Source: Mucilaginibacter geliditolerans
Lineage (GTDB): Bacteria; Bacteroidota; Bacteroidia; Sphingobacteriales; Sphingobacteriaceae
DNA: 64,000 nucleotides
Direction: 5' to 3'
NCBI RefSeq assembly: GCF_014200495.1
Contig: NZ_JACHBY010000004.1
Span: 248,001 to 312,000, forward strand
The notes under the pieces are model-generated. The model was not told the origin of the DNA and ran no database searches. It worked only from the letters and a program-made list of their open reading frames with translations. The position numbers and the translations under genes are program-made. Positions within the stretch are counted from its first letter, which is position 1. The number at the start of each line of letters is the position of its first letter. Shown here piece after piece: positions 52,315-61,842 of the stretch.

Positions 52315-53622
52315 TTATTTGCTATTTAAGGTCATATAATCCAGCGTTAAATTACACATTGCCTTAACACCCAGAGGGAACGCGCTTTCGTCGATAAAAA
52401 AATCGGGCGAATGGTTCACCGGCACAGTAGCCGCATCGCCCCCTTTTGGCATCCCGCCCAGGAATATAAACAGACCGGGAGCCTTATTGGCAAAAAAGCT
52501 AAAATCTTCCGATCCGGTTAACGCCGGACCGGCAATTACGTTATCTGCACCGGCAACCCCTTGCAACGTAGGAAGCATTTGCGCGGTAAGCTGGGGATTA
52601 TTGTAGGTAACCGGGTAATGCGACTCGTAGGGAATAGTTGCCTCCGCAGTGGCGCCTTCAGCTTCGGCAGTTTTGGTTACAATTTGCTTTACCCTGGTTA
52701 TCAATAACTGTTCGTCTTTAGTGCTAAAGGTGCGTAGCGTACCCAGCATTTCCACCTTTTCGGGGATGATGTTAGAGCGGTTGCCGCCTTTTATAGCACC
52801 TATAGTTACAACAGCAGGATTTTGCGTAAGATTTACGTTCCGGCTCACAATAGTTTGCAGGTTATTGATTATTTGTGCCGAAACTACAATCGGGTCAACA
52901 CCGGCCCAGGGTTGTGAACCATGGGATGATTTACCGGTCACCACTATCTTCATATCATTTACACCCGCCATTGCACCGCCGGAGTGGTAGGTGATGGTAC
53001 CTACCGGCATAAAAGAAAAAATATGCATCCCGAATACCACATCAACTTTGGGATTTTCCATTACACCTTCCTTCACCATTTCTTCTGCGCCACCAACTTC
53101 ACCCGTCGGCACGCCTTCTTCGGCTGGCTGAAAAATGAATTTTACGGTACCATGCAGTTCGCTTTTCATGGATGATAATATTTTGGCCACAGCCATCAGC
53201 ATAGCCATATGCGAATCATGCCCGCAGGCATGCATTACGCCAACCTGCTCGCCTTTATACACGGTTGTTACTTTTGATGCAAAAGGCACGGGTGTACGCT
53301 CGGTTACGGGCAAAGCGTCCATATCTGATCTCAGTGCTATTACCGGACCGGGTTTGCCGCCTTTTAAGATCCCTACTACACCAGTGGTTGCTATACCGGT
53401 TTTAACTTCCAACCCCAATGAACGCAGGTAATCGGCTACAATACCTGATGTACGTATCTCGCGGTTACCTAGTTCCGGGTGTTCATGAAAATCACGCCGC
53501 CAGGCAACCACCTGACTTTGCAACGAATCAGCTTTTTTGTTAACTATATCCTTAAAAGGATTGGTTTGCGCAAAAACCGGCAGGGTAAGGGCACAACACA
53601 GCGAGAGCAACAAGTTTTTCAT
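52315..53622 (-). CDS. M20D-family amidohydrolase (N-acyl-amino-acid hydrolase type), secreted
   Basis: ATG at 53622 gives a signal peptide MKNLLLSLCCALTLPVFA-Q and 435 residues. The M20D zinc site is present: ALRSDMDALPV, HACGHDSHMAM, PAEEGVPTGEVGGAEEMV (with Glu pair) and a late LTGSEDFSFFA. The dimerisation-lid segment SSHGSQPWAGVDP is typical of the family. It hydrolyses N-acyl amino acids or peptides in the periplasm. Domain order and length are standard. Confidence 0.93.
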   Translation of the reverse strand: MKNLLLSLCCALTLPVFAQTNPFKDIVNKKADSLQSQVVAWRRDFHEHPELGNREIRTSGIVADYLRSLGLEVKTGIATTGVVGILKGGKPGPVIALRSDMDALPVTERTPVPFASKVTTVYKGEQVGVMHACGHDSHMAMLMAVAKILSSMKSELHGTVKFIFQPAEEGVPTGEVGGAEEMVKEGVMENPKVDVVFGMHIFSFMPVGTITYHSGGAMAGVNDMKIVVTGKSSHGSQPWAGVDPIVVSAQIINNLQTIVSRNVNLTQNPAVVTIGAIKGGNRSNIIPEKVEMLGTLRTFSTKDEQLLITRVKQIVTKTAEAEGATAEATIPYESHYPVTYNNPQLTAQMLPTLQGVAGADNVIAGPALTGSEDFSFFANKAPGLFIFLGGMPKGGDAATVPVNHSPDFFIDESAFPLGVKAMCNLTLDYMTLNSK

Positions 53623-53764
53623 GTTGAGGGATTTTTTACTAAATATAAAAATAATGGATGGTTTTATGTTTGTAAACTGCATGCTTAGTTAGTCCGCATA
53701 CTCTTGCATACGATGAACCGCCAAACTTCCTGTTATTTTACTTCAAAAAATAATTTCAAATAAA

Positions 53765-53811
53765 TTTGCGCAACTCCGGAGTTGCATATATATTTGCAAC
53801 CTAAGAGTTGC
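53765..53811 (+). promoter_or_regulatory. arsR-type promoter with two operator palindromes
   Basis: TTTG (53765-53768) and TATATTTG (53789-53796) are 20 bases apart, a consensus -33/-7 promoter. GCAACT-CCGG-AGTTGC (53770-53785, perfect) lies between the boxes and GCAACC-TAAG-AGTTGC (53796-53811, one mismatch) overlaps the predicted start site. The site centres are 26 bases apart. The half-site GCAACY-N4-RGTTGC is a plausible target for the ArsR-type regulator 19 bases downstream, which would make it autoregulated. Confidence 0.8.
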
Positions 53812-53829
53812 GCAATTGTAGATTAAAAA

Positions 53830-54147
53830 ATGAAACAGGACATATTTCAAGCCATAGCCGATCCCACCCGCAGGGCTATTTTAACTTTACTTACTATTCA
53901 GGCATTAACACCAAATGTAATGGCTGAAAAATTTGATATGAGCCGGCAGGCAGTATCAAAACATATTAAAGTATTACAGGAATGCGAATTGATAAAACCT
54001 GAGCAATCTGGCAGGGAAATTTATTATCATTTTAATGCAAAAAAAATGCAGGAGTTTGACCATTGGCTAGCACAATTCAGGCAAAACTGGGAAACTCAAT
54101 TTAACCAACTTGACCAATTATTAACAACAATTAAAAAACAGAAATAA
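53830..54147 (+). CDS. ArsR-family winged-helix regulator
   Basis: 105 residues. [18 protein letters not shown] is the ArsR N-terminal helix, [22 protein letters not shown] the recognition HTH, and [20 protein letters not shown] the wing and C-terminal helix. The Cys pair of metal sensors is missing, so it likely senses something other than arsenic, as in the ArsR-AHSA1 pairs of many bacteria. Its stop TAA overlaps the next ATG by one base, coupling it to the SRPBCC gene. It is expected to bind the palindromes upstream. Confidence 0.93.
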   Translation: MKQDIFQAIADPTRRAILTLLTIQALTPNVMAEKFDMSRQAVSKHIKVLQECELIKPEQSGREIYYHFNAKKMQEFDHWLAQFRQNWETQFNQLDQLLTTIKKQK

Positions 54148-54638
54148 TGAACAACGATTTGCTATTTGATTTTAACGTTGACAAAACCGCGAAAATGGTA
54201 TACATCACCAGGGAATTTAATGCCGCACAGTCTTTGGTATGGGATGCCTTTACCAAAGCCGAGCTACTGGACCAATGGGGGGCACCTGCACCTATGCGAG
54301 CCAAAACCAAGTATATGAATTTTGAAGTAGGCGGGCGGCGATTTTACGCCATGATAAGCCCCGACGGGCAGGAGCGTTGGGCTGTGCAGGAATTTACTTC
54401 CATTACCCCGAAAGCTAATTTTAAGATGTACAACGCGTTTTCAGATAAAGACGAAAATCGTGAACTGCCGGGTTCTGAATGGGATTACAATTTCAGCGAA
54501 CAAAATGGCATAACCAAAGTACACATTACCATTTTTAATGAATCGTTTGAGCGATTAGAAAAATTATTGGAAGGCTTCAAAATAGGCTTCACCATGACCT
54601 TGAAAAACCTGGAAGAACTGTTGGCCTCCTTATCGTAG
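54147..54638 (+). CDS. SRPBCC/AHSA1-domain protein
   Basis: 163 residues with the START-like fold of the AHSA1 group: [26 protein letters not shown] at the start, [20 protein letters not shown] in the middle and NEDFE-type helix ([20 protein letters not shown]) at the C-terminus. These bind hydrophobic ligands and commonly pair with ArsR-type regulators. Coupled to the regulator by TAATG. Ligand unknown. Confidence 0.92.
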   Translation: MNNDLLFDFNVDKTAKMVYITREFNAAQSLVWDAFTKAELLDQWGAPAPMRAKTKYMNFEVGGRRFYAMISPDGQERWAVQEFTSITPKANFKMYNAFSDKDENRELPGSEWDYNFSEQNGITKVHITIFNESFERLEKLLEGFKIGFTMTLKNLEELLASLS

Positions 54639-54733
54639 AAATAATATGAAGGAAATTGTCAGGTACATCCACAACGGCAATGCCCAAAACCGAGGAGCGT
54701 AAGTATAAAATTAACCATCTAAAAATAAAAATT

Positions 54734-55168
54734 ATGAGAACAATTAATCCCTGGATCAACTTCAATGGCAATGCCGAAGAAGCATTCACTTTTTACAAAT
54801 CAGTTTTTGGCGGAGAGTTCGCAAAGATCGTTCGTTTCAAGGACCTATCAAGCGCTGAATTTCCGATAGCAGAAGATGATGCAAACAAAATAATGCACAT
54901 TGCTTTGCCCATTGGCAAACACAATGCGTTAATAGCCAATGACGTTCCCGGATTTATGGGACGAGTAAGTGAAAACGAAAACAGGTCGAAAATATATATT
55001 AGTACAGAAAGCCGTGAAGAAGCAGACAAAATATTTAACGGATTATCAGCAGGCGGAGATCTCGAAGGGCCGATTGGCGACAGTCCCTGGGGTACATACG
55101 GCGGAATGTTTAGGGATAAATACGGTATTGAATGGATAGTGGAATTTGACCCCAATTATAACGGGTAA
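54734..55168 (+). CDS. VOC-family protein, PhnB-like
   Basis: ATG at 54734 starts MRTINPWINFNGNAEEAFTF, the PhnB/DUF glyoxalase-like N-terminus; the upstream extension is not family-like. 144 residues, with FYKSVFGGEFAKIVRF, EDDANKIMHIALPIGKHN and WGTYGGMFRDKYGIEWIVEFD near the end, as in PhnB-type VOC proteins. It is the third gene of the ArsR-AHSA1-VOC unit. The 95 bases between it and the AHSA1 gene hold a short open frame (MKEIVRYIHNGNAQ) that looks like a decayed remnant. Confidence 0.9.
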   Translation: MRTINPWINFNGNAEEAFTFYKSVFGGEFAKIVRFKDLSSAEFPIAEDDANKIMHIALPIGKHNALIANDVPGFMGRVSENENRSKIYISTESREEADKIFNGLSAGGDLEGPIGDSPWGTYGGMFRDKYGIEWIVEFDPNYNG

Positions 55169-55187
55169 ATTGACCGAGGAAAAATAA

Positions 55188-55242
55188 TGGCCGCTTATCC
55201 ATAGACCGTAGCCGGAGTCTACGGTCTATGGATAAGCGGCCA
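55188..55242. repeat. Isolated hairpin with perfect 24-base arms
   Basis: Arms 55188-55211 (TGGCCGCTTATCCATAGACC then GTAG) and 55219-55242 are exact reverse complements around a 7-base loop. There is no T-tract, so this is not a classical terminator; unlike other repeats in the window it has no second copy here. It marks the border between the ArsR operon and an AT-rich accessory patch. Confidence 0.85.
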
Positions 55243-55309
55243 CAATACTAGAGAGTGCGCACCTGGAGGTTCGTAGACAGAGTATATGAACAGTGGTGAA
55301 AGAAACTTC

Positions 55310-55705
55310 CTATTTGTACCATAAAATACATTCTCCTGGACTTACATAAGGGACTTTTTCTAAGCAACTCTCTGCTGTTTCGAAATTATTGTGATAAACT
55401 CCAAATACAGAAGCATTTATATAGTGAATTCTTTTGTGCGAATCTACCAAAGAAAATATCTTATAATTTTTTGTATCAAAATCATAGTTGGTCTTCAAGA
55501 TGTTTATTAAAGCCTCATCCGTAACCAGGGAAATTTCAATTCCTTTAATTTTTGTAGGAATTGATAAAAAAAATACCGGCTTAATAAGTATATCAATGTT
55601 ATAATTCCTATGCTGATTTTTCATACTTCTAAGCAGCAATTGGCTATGCGTAGGATGATAATCAACAAGGATATAAACATTTTCTAAATCAGAATAAATT
55701 TTCAT
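55310..55705 (-). CDS. Hypothetical AT-rich protein
   Basis: 131 residues, no signal peptide. Alternating hydrophobic strands (FFLSIPTKIKGIEISLVTDEAL, IHYINASVFGVYHNNF) suggest an alpha/beta or beta-rich fold, but I recognise no family. Codon use is AT-rich like the broken gene next to it. It starts 21 bases downstream of that gene's end. Together they look like a recently acquired accessory pair. Confidence 0.5.
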   Translation of the reverse strand: MKIYSDLENVYILVDYHPTHSQLLLRSMKNQHRNYNIDILIKPVFFLSIPTKIKGIEISLVTDEALINILKTNYDFDTKNYKIFSLVDSHKRIHYINASVFGVYHNNFETAESCLEKVPYVSPGECILWYK

Positions 55706-55726
55706 AGTATTTGCTAGAGGCGAGGA

Positions 55727-56270
55727 CTATATGCGCCGTTTATTTAACCATTTGCTGAATTTTAATTCTACGTCACGTAAAAGAAGATTATTAAGGGAAT
55801 AAATATCCATACCTCTGTCATCATAAATATTTACTATGAATTGCGATTCAAAATCTATAAAATAACATGTGATATTTGCGTAGGGTTCTTCGCCCAGATC
55901 AAAGTTTACAATTGATCTCACTATTGGATAAACAAATGAAGAAGAATATTTGCCCTCTAAATATAGCACCTGTTCGCCAACTTCATTTTTAAATGATTCT
56001 TTTGCATTATTAAAGTCTAATCCTGCATTTATCAATCTTTTTTCGTCATCATTTGTCCATAATACAATTCGTAACCATATTAACTTATTGCTAAAACAAT
56101 AACTTAATATTTGAGCGCTTCGATCAAGGGCTTGTTCTATTCTTTCTGAACCATTTAAGTCATCACCTAAATCGAATACAATTCTTTTTTAGTGATGCTA
56201 AAGTCGTTCTATCTAAATTTCCGAACGCATTATTAAATCTATTTTCAAAGATGGCAATTTTATCTACCAT
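55727..56270 (-). pseudogene. DUF3885-like gene broken by a one-base frameshift
   Basis: Reading from ATG at 56270 gives MVDKIAIFENRFNNAFGNLD to LASLKK and then a stop. Removing one A from the six-A run (T56185-T56190 on the plus strand) joins it to RIVFDLGDDLNGSERIEQAL, and then to the remaining frame RIVLWTNDDEKRLINAGLDF through YDDRGMDIYSL to the stop at 55727. The joined protein of about 180 residues resembles DUF3885 proteins, with the (Y)DDRGMDI motif and SERIEQ segment. The gene is therefore frameshifted, unless a sequencing error or slippage restores it. Confidence 0.7.
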
Positions 56271-56317
56271 AGTTTAATCTTTAACTCATTGTCTTTGTTG
56301 GAGTTGTCTCCAACAAA

Positions 56318-57856
56318 CTACCCCGCCCAGCCTTCTCTATCCAAACTTCTGAAATGTATCGCCTCGGCCAAATGTTCCAGTTTTATTTCCTCACTACCGG
56401 CAAGATCGGCAATAGTGCGCGATACTTTTAAAATCCTGTCATATGCCCGTGCGGATAGCCCCAACTTTTCCATCGCTTTTTTCAACAGCGTTTGCCCGGC
56501 GACATCTATTTTGCAGATATCCCTCACCATTTGCGGGCTCATTTGCGAGTTGGCATGTAGGTCGGGTTTATCTCCAAAGCGTTCTATTTGTATGTTACGG
56601 GCAGCAATTACCCGCTCACGGATCAGCTCACTTTTTTCGGCGAGGCGATCAGATGCTAATTCATTAAAATTAACCGGCGTAACTTCTACATGCAGGTCGA
56701 TACGATCCAGCAGCGGCCCGGATATTTTGCTCATGTATTTTTGTACGGCTCCCGGCGGGCAGGTACATTCCTTTTCGGGGTGATTATAATAACCGCAAGG
56801 GCAGGGATTCATACTGGTAACCAGCATAAAGCTGCATGGATAATCCACCGAAAAACGGGCGCGGGAAATGGTTACCCTGCGCTCTTCCAATGGCTGGCGC
56901 ATAACTTCCAATACGCTGCGCTTAAATTCAGGCAATTCATCCAGAAACAATACGCCGTTATGTGCCAGCGAGATCTCACCCGGCTGCGGGTTGCCCCCGC
57001 CGCCAACGAGGGCAACATCTGATATGGTATGATGGGGAGAACGAAAGGGCCGGACCGTCACCAGTGCATCGGCGGCAGCCAGTTTACCTGCTACCGAATG
57101 GATCTTAGTAGTTTCTAATGATTCATACAAGCTCAGCGGCGGCAAAATGGATGGCAACCTGCGGGCCAGCATAGTCTTACCTGCCCCCGGCGGGCCAATC
57201 AGTATTACATTATGACCGCCTGCCGCGGCTATCTCCAGCGCGCGTTTTATATTTTCCTGGCCCTTTACTTCGCTAAAGTCGCTGTCGTAATTGCAAAGGC
57301 TATCGTAAAACTCCTCGCGGGTGTTTACAATTTCGCGCGTAAGCTGCATATCGCCATTAAAAAAGCCCGCTACCTCTTTTATGCTTTCAACACCATACAC
57401 TTCCAGATCGTTTACAATGGCTGCTTCGCGCGCGTTTTGTTTGGGGAGTATAAAACCTTTAAAGCCATCCTTTCGTGCCTGTATGGCTATCGGAAGCGCT
57501 CCTTTTATGGGTTGTAGGCCACCATCAAGGCTCAGCTCGCCCATTATTAAATACTTGTCGAGGTTTTCTGTTTCTATTTGGCCCGATGCGGCCAATACGC
57601 CGGTTACAATGGTAAGGTCGTAGGCTGAGCCTTCCTTGCGGATATCGGCAGGAGCCATGTTTACCACCACCTGCTGCCGCGGCATCCGGAAACCACAATT
57701 ACGCAATGCCGATTCAATACGGAAATAGCTTTCCTTAATGGCATTATCGGGCAGGCCCACAATAAAAAATTTTGTGCCGGCAGCAATATTTACTTCAACT
57801 GTAATGGTTATTGCCTCGATGCCAAAAACCGCGCTGCCAAATGTTTTAACTAACAC
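56318..57856 (-). CDS. YifB/ComM family Mg-chelatase-like AAA+ ATPase
   Basis: 512 residues. The N-terminal ChlI-like domain (about 1-130) precedes an AAA+ domain with Walker [18 protein letters not shown] and Walker [10 protein letters not shown], then a Mg-chelatase-like C-terminal domain. [18 protein letters not shown] is the Cys-rich segment typical of the family. ComM-type helicases extend branch migration during natural transformation. The end falls in an ATG context [16 protein letters not shown] at 57856, as expected. Confidence 0.95.
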   Translation of the reverse strand: MLVKTFGSAVFGIEAITITVEVNIAAGTKFFIVGLPDNAIKESYFRIESALRNCGFRMPRQQVVVNMAPADIRKEGSAYDLTIVTGVLAASGQIETENLDKYLIMGELSLDGGLQPIKGALPIAIQARKDGFKGFILPKQNAREAAIVNDLEVYGVESIKEVAGFFNGDMQLTREIVNTREEFYDSLCNYDSDFSEVKGQENIKRALEIAAAGGHNVILIGPPGAGKTMLARRLPSILPPLSLYESLETTKIHSVAGKLAAADALVTVRPFRSPHHTISDVALVGGGGNPQPGEISLAHNGVLFLDELPEFKRSVLEVMRQPLEERRVTISRARFSVDYPCSFMLVTSMNPCPCGYYNHPEKECTCPPGAVQKYMSKISGPLLDRIDLHVEVTPVNFNELASDRLAEKSELIRERVIAARNIQIERFGDKPDLHANSQMSPQMVRDICKIDVAGQTLLKKAMEKLGLSARAYDRILKVSRTIADLAGSEEIKLEHLAEAIHFRSLDREGWAG

Positions 57857-57937
57857 TAATGATAAAGTTTATTCAAAGCGTAAGTTATAGATTTTTTTTG
57901 AGCGACAAAATAAAACATGAGGCCACATGCGTGCGGG

Positions 57938-58336
57938 CTATTTTACTACAATATGATCATTGAACATCGTTATCGTGTAGCCTTGGGTTGCTGTAAGTTT
58001 TAAAATGCTTGTGCCATTTTGCAGCGAGCTAAACTGCCATGTATCTTTACCAAAATCACCGATGAGGGTAGGGTTAGCGGTCGCGGTATACACATGGCTA
58101 TCCAAATGTAAGACGGTGGCATCATATTGCCAGGCATTATATGTAAAACCTCCATCGCCTGGGTTTGATATGGTTATCGCTATGGTTTGCCCTTTTGCTA
58201 CCGACAATGTTTTGCCTGTATCTGCAACTGAAAGCCTTAGGGCAGGCTGTTGGGCGTTATTATCTTTTTTGCATGATGCCAGCGCAATTGTGGTTATTGC
58301 AAATAAAAATAATGCTGTTTTGTAAAGGTTCTTCAT
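57938..58336 (-). CDS. Chagasin-like (I42) protease-inhibitor lipoprotein
   Basis: 132 residues with a lipoprotein signal MKNLYKTALFLFAITTIALASC. The mature domain has TIAITISNPGDGGFTYNAW where chagasin-type inhibitors have NPTTGY-W, and a later strand SILKLTATQGYTI. The FTYNAW part fits the fold, but the RPW loop is not evident, so inhibition of cysteine peptidases is uncertain. It would sit on the outer membrane as a guard against host or competitor peptidases. Confidence 0.55.
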   Translation of the reverse strand: MKNLYKTALFLFAITTIALASCKKDNNAQQPALRLSVADTGKTLSVAKGQTIAITISNPGDGGFTYNAWQYDATVLHLDSHVYTATANPTLIGDFGKDTWQFSSLQNGTSILKLTATQGYTITMFNDHIVVK

Positions 58337-58398
58337 GGTTTAGTGGTTGTTTTAACCATATAACGAACCTGTAAAACTAAACGCTACAAAAAACAAGT

Positions 58399-58590
58399 CT
58401 ATTTTGATTTTCCCTTCAATAGCCACTTATTTTTCATGCATTTATGGCATCTGTACCTTTTAAAAGGAAGCCCTAACAACAAGACCTTTACCAAACGTCC
58501 CCTGGGTATTCGTTCCAGGTCAGACATTTCTCCCTTGCCGCAAGGGCATGACGGCTCGTTATATAGTTTTTTAATATTATCGGACATCAT
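58399..58590 (-). CDS. Small zinc-ribbon-like hypothetical protein
   Basis: 63 residues. PSCPCGKGEMSDL supplies Cys-x-Cys and RYRCHKCMKNKWLL supplies Cys-x2-Cys, together a possible four-Cys zinc ribbon, around a basic/hydrophobic middle (GRLVKVLLLGLPFKRY). The frame is intact and matched by the local composition. I do not know the function, and very short zinc-ribbon ORFs can be spurious, so the call is moderate. Confidence 0.45.
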   Translation of the reverse strand: MMSDNIKKLYNEPSCPCGKGEMSDLERIPRGRLVKVLLLGLPFKRYRCHKCMKNKWLLKGKSK

Positions 58591-58723
58591 ATATCACCTG
58601 TTCAATGTAAAACAAAGAGGTTAACATCTCACAAAATGATCTATAACTGGTAGTTAAACAAATATAGCTATAAAGCTGAATATCAATATTAAATTTTTGC
58701 TAAATTATACAGGTTAAACACAC

Positions 58724-60301
58724 TTAATTTTGTTCATTTACCTCAAATCCTGCCAATAAATCTACATCCGGGTCCATTTTAATGGTTTTGGGCTTTACAC
58801 GGGCTGCAATAGTGATTGCTGTATCCTTATTTCTTATATCAATAGTATAAGTTTCTTTCCCGATGGCATATTTTAACGGAAAGTCAAACAGCTTATCCTG
58901 CTTTTGCGTTATTTGAATGCTTACCGTTTTTTTATCTGCATCATATTTCCAGTTAACCCTCAGCTCCGGGTGACCTGATGTATATAGCCACTGTTTAAAG
59001 AATGGTTCCAGATTTTGACCGCTAACCTGCTCCATCGCCAGTCTCAAATCTATTGTGCTGGCGTTAGCTCCTTCTTCTTTAGCATAATAAGCACGTATGC
59101 CTTTCCAAAACAGGGTATCGCCCAATTTTCGGCGCAGCATATGCAGTACCCAGCCACCTTTTTCATAGCTGTTAGCATTCAATAGCTGCACATAGTTGCC
59201 CTTAACCGCGCTATCAATAACAGGGGTCAGTCTTTCGCGTTCAAAATTTATCACTTTTCTGCGGTCGGCCATTTCACGTTTTTTAAGCGTATCTGTTCCG
59301 TACTTATGTTCGAGGTAGCAATTGGTCATATAGGTGGCAAAACCTTCACTCAGCCATAAATTTTGCCAGCTTTTTTCGGTAACGGCATCGCCAAACCATT
59401 GGTGCGCAATTTCATGTGCCAATAGCTCCTCATCATATTTTAGACCGATAAGCTTTTCATCATAAAAAATCGCACTGGAGTTTTCCATACCACCATATAT
59501 GGTTTTTGATTGCACGTTTGCCAGTTTTTTAAATTCATACGGACCTATTTTGCCGATGTAATATTTTAATATTTCAGGTGCATAGGCATAGCTTTTAAAT
59601 CCCGCAGTTTTATTCTCGGGGAAAACATAGCTATAAACCGGGATGCCGTTAACCGTACCGGATTGCTCAATAGCAAAATCGGCAACGCCTATTACCATAA
59701 CCTTGGTTGGCAGGGGAACAGTTTCTTTCCAGTGTGTGAATTTAGTCTGATTAGCCAGCTGCTTTTCTTCCACCTTTAACCCGTTTGATACAACCTGGTA
59801 ATGATCGGGCGCAGTGACCATAAAATCGAGCGAAGCTTTGTCCGACGGATAATCTGCGCATGGCAGCCAGTTATGGGCGCGATTGGGCCAGTTATCCCCA
59901 AAAAATGTGCGTTTGCCAAATTTATTGGTTGATATGATCAATCCATCAGCAGGCACACCCTGGTAATTGATGGTATAAGTATGCGTAGTATTTGTTTTTG
60001 CAGGCGACGCTATGCTCACCACATCGCTATCCTGGGCAAAGCTCAAATTATTACCGTTTTCGGTAACCGAAGATACCAGCATGCCTTTGCCTGTGTTATT
60101 TTTTTTTACCAGGTTTAATTGTACTTGCGGCACATCCTGCAAAAATTTAATAGTGACGGCAGCCCTGCCTTTTATGGTATCGTTATCATCATTAAGTTTT
60201 ATGGAGAAGCTGTAGTGTTGCACATCAATGCCGGGGAAGGTAGTTTGCGCAAAAACAGATGTCGCAATAAACACACAGCTAATTATTAAAATAATTCTCA
60301 T
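58724..60301 (-). CDS. M1-family metallopeptidase, secreted
   Basis: 525 residues with a signal peptide ending TSVFAQ. N-terminal beta domain, then the catalytic domain with exopeptidase motif GGMENSSAIF and zinc site HEIAHQWFGDAVTEKSWQN-LWLSEGFATY (HExxH with a Glu 19 residues later). The C-terminal half has NSYEKGGWVLHMLRRKLG. It is an aminopeptidase acting in the periplasm or outside the cell. Shorter than eukaryotic M1 enzymes but normal for this bacterial subgroup. Confidence 0.95.
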   Translation of the reverse strand: MRIILIISCVFIATSVFAQTTFPGIDVQHYSFSIKLNDDNDTIKGRAAVTIKFLQDVPQVQLNLVKKNNTGKGMLVSSVTENGNNLSFAQDSDVVSIASPAKTNTTHTYTINYQGVPADGLIISTNKFGKRTFFGDNWPNRAHNWLPCADYPSDKASLDFMVTAPDHYQVVSNGLKVEEKQLANQTKFTHWKETVPLPTKVMVIGVADFAIEQSGTVNGIPVYSYVFPENKTAGFKSYAYAPEILKYYIGKIGPYEFKKLANVQSKTIYGGMENSSAIFYDEKLIGLKYDEELLAHEIAHQWFGDAVTEKSWQNLWLSEGFATYMTNCYLEHKYGTDTLKKREMADRRKVINFERERLTPVIDSAVKGNYVQLLNANSYEKGGWVLHMLRRKLGDTLFWKGIRAYYAKEEGANASTIDLRLAMEQVSGQNLEPFFKQWLYTSGHPELRVNWKYDADKKTVSIQITQKQDKLFDFPLKYAIGKETYTIDIRNKDTAITIAARVKPKTIKMDPDVDLLAGFEVNEQN

Positions 60302-60407
60302 GAGCTAATATAATAATGTTGGTCAGTATTCTTGTTACACACAGGAGCCCCTAATTCAAGAATCAAGGGCTCCAATTTTTATAATTCCCCCTTTAGGGGT
60401 TAAGGGC

Positions 60408-61736
60408 TTACATCTTCGGCATACGGCGCATCATGCTGGCCATGGCTGCCGGGTTGCTCATTTGTTTCATCACCTTACGCATATCATCAAACTGCTTTAT
60501 CAGGCGGTTCACTTCGGCAAGGTCGGTACCCGAACCTTTGGCAATACGGTTGCGCCTGCTTTGGTTAATGGTATCGGGGTTTTCCTTTTCATGCGGCGTC
60601 ATTGATTGTATGATGGCCTCAATCGCTTTAAAGGCATCGTCATCAACCTCCACGTTCTTCATCATTTTGCCCACGCCTGGTATCATACCCATCAGATCCT
60701 TCATGTTACCCATTTTTTTGATCTGTTGTATCTGGCTGTAAAAATCGTTGAAGTCGAATTTATTTTTACGGATCTTTTTCTGCAGTTCTGCGGCTTCCTT
60801 CTCATCAAACTGCTGCTGCGCACGTTCAACCAGGGATACCACATCACCCATACCCAATATCCTTGATGCCATACGATCAGGGTGGAAAACGTCAAGCGCT
60901 TCCATCTTTTCGCCGGTACCAATGAATTTGATCGGTTTGTTAACAACCGATTTTATAGATAAAGCGGCACCACCACGGGTATCACCATCCAATTTGGTTA
61001 AAACAACACCGGTAAAGTCCAAACGATCGTTGAAAACCTTAGCCGTATTAACCGCATCCTGACCAGTCATGGAATCAACCACGAACAATATCTCATGTGG
61101 TTTAACAGCATCCTTTACCTGCTCAATCTCGAGCATCATAGCCTCATCAATTGATAAACGGCCGGCGGTATCAATGATCACCACATTGTGGCCATTTTGT
61201 TTGGCTAAGGCTATACCTTCTTTTGCTATCGCGATAGGGTCTTTTGATTCGCGATTCGAGTAAACCGGAACACCGATCTGCTCGCCCAATACTTCCAACT
61301 GGTCAATAGCCGCCGGGCGGTAAATATCGTCAGCAACCAGTAATGGCTTTTTGTTCTTTTGTGTTTTAAGGAAGTTGGCCAGCTTACCGGTAAAGGTTGT
61401 TTTACCCGCACCGTTCAAACCTGCAATAAGGATGATGGTTGGCGTTGAAGGGAAATTAAGCTCGGCAGTGCTGCCACCCATTAACTGGGTAAGCTCATCA
61501 TTCATGATCTTGGTAAGCAACTGGCCCGGCGAAATGGAGGTTAATACATTTTCACCCATTGCCTTTTGGCGCACCTCATCGGTAAATGCTTTGGCTGTTT
61601 TATAGTTTACGTCGGCATCCAGAAGGGCTTTGCGTATTTCCTTCATGGTTTCAGCCACGTTTATTTCAGTAATTGTACCCTGACCCTTCAGTACTTTAAA
61701 TGCCCTGTCGAGTTTATCCGAAAGATTTTCAAACAT
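60408..61736 (-). CDS. ffh: Signal recognition particle protein Ffh
   Basis: 442 residues. N-domain (1-85), then the G-domain with GLNGAGKTTFTGKLA (G1), VDSMTGQDAVNTAK, TKLDGDTRGGAALS and a FIGTGEKMEAL end, followed by the methionine-rich M-domain (IPGVGKMMKN, RRNRIAKGSGTDLAEVNRL, and a final MSNPAAMASMMRRMPKM). It binds 4.5S RNA and targets nascent membrane proteins to FtsY/SecYEG. Length and domain order are normal. Confidence 0.97.
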   Translation of the reverse strand: MFENLSDKLDRAFKVLKGQGTITEINVAETMKEIRKALLDADVNYKTAKAFTDEVRQKAMGENVLTSISPGQLLTKIMNDELTQLMGGSTAELNFPSTPTIILIAGLNGAGKTTFTGKLANFLKTQKNKKPLLVADDIYRPAAIDQLEVLGEQIGVPVYSNRESKDPIAIAKEGIALAKQNGHNVVIIDTAGRLSIDEAMMLEIEQVKDAVKPHEILFVVDSMTGQDAVNTAKVFNDRLDFTGVVLTKLDGDTRGGAALSIKSVVNKPIKFIGTGEKMEALDVFHPDRMASRILGMGDVVSLVERAQQQFDEKEAAELQKKIRKNKFDFNDFYSQIQQIKKMGNMKDLMGMIPGVGKMMKNVEVDDDAFKAIEAIIQSMTPHEKENPDTINQSRRNRIAKGSGTDLAEVNRLIKQFDDMRKVMKQMSNPAAMASMMRRMPKM

Positions 61737-61842
61737 TATTATAACTCTCTTTAATCCTTATTTTGAGGATACAAAGTTATCATTTTGAAACGAAATGCCC
61801 CAACCCATTAAAGATGTGTTTTTGATGGTCAAAAATACCTGT

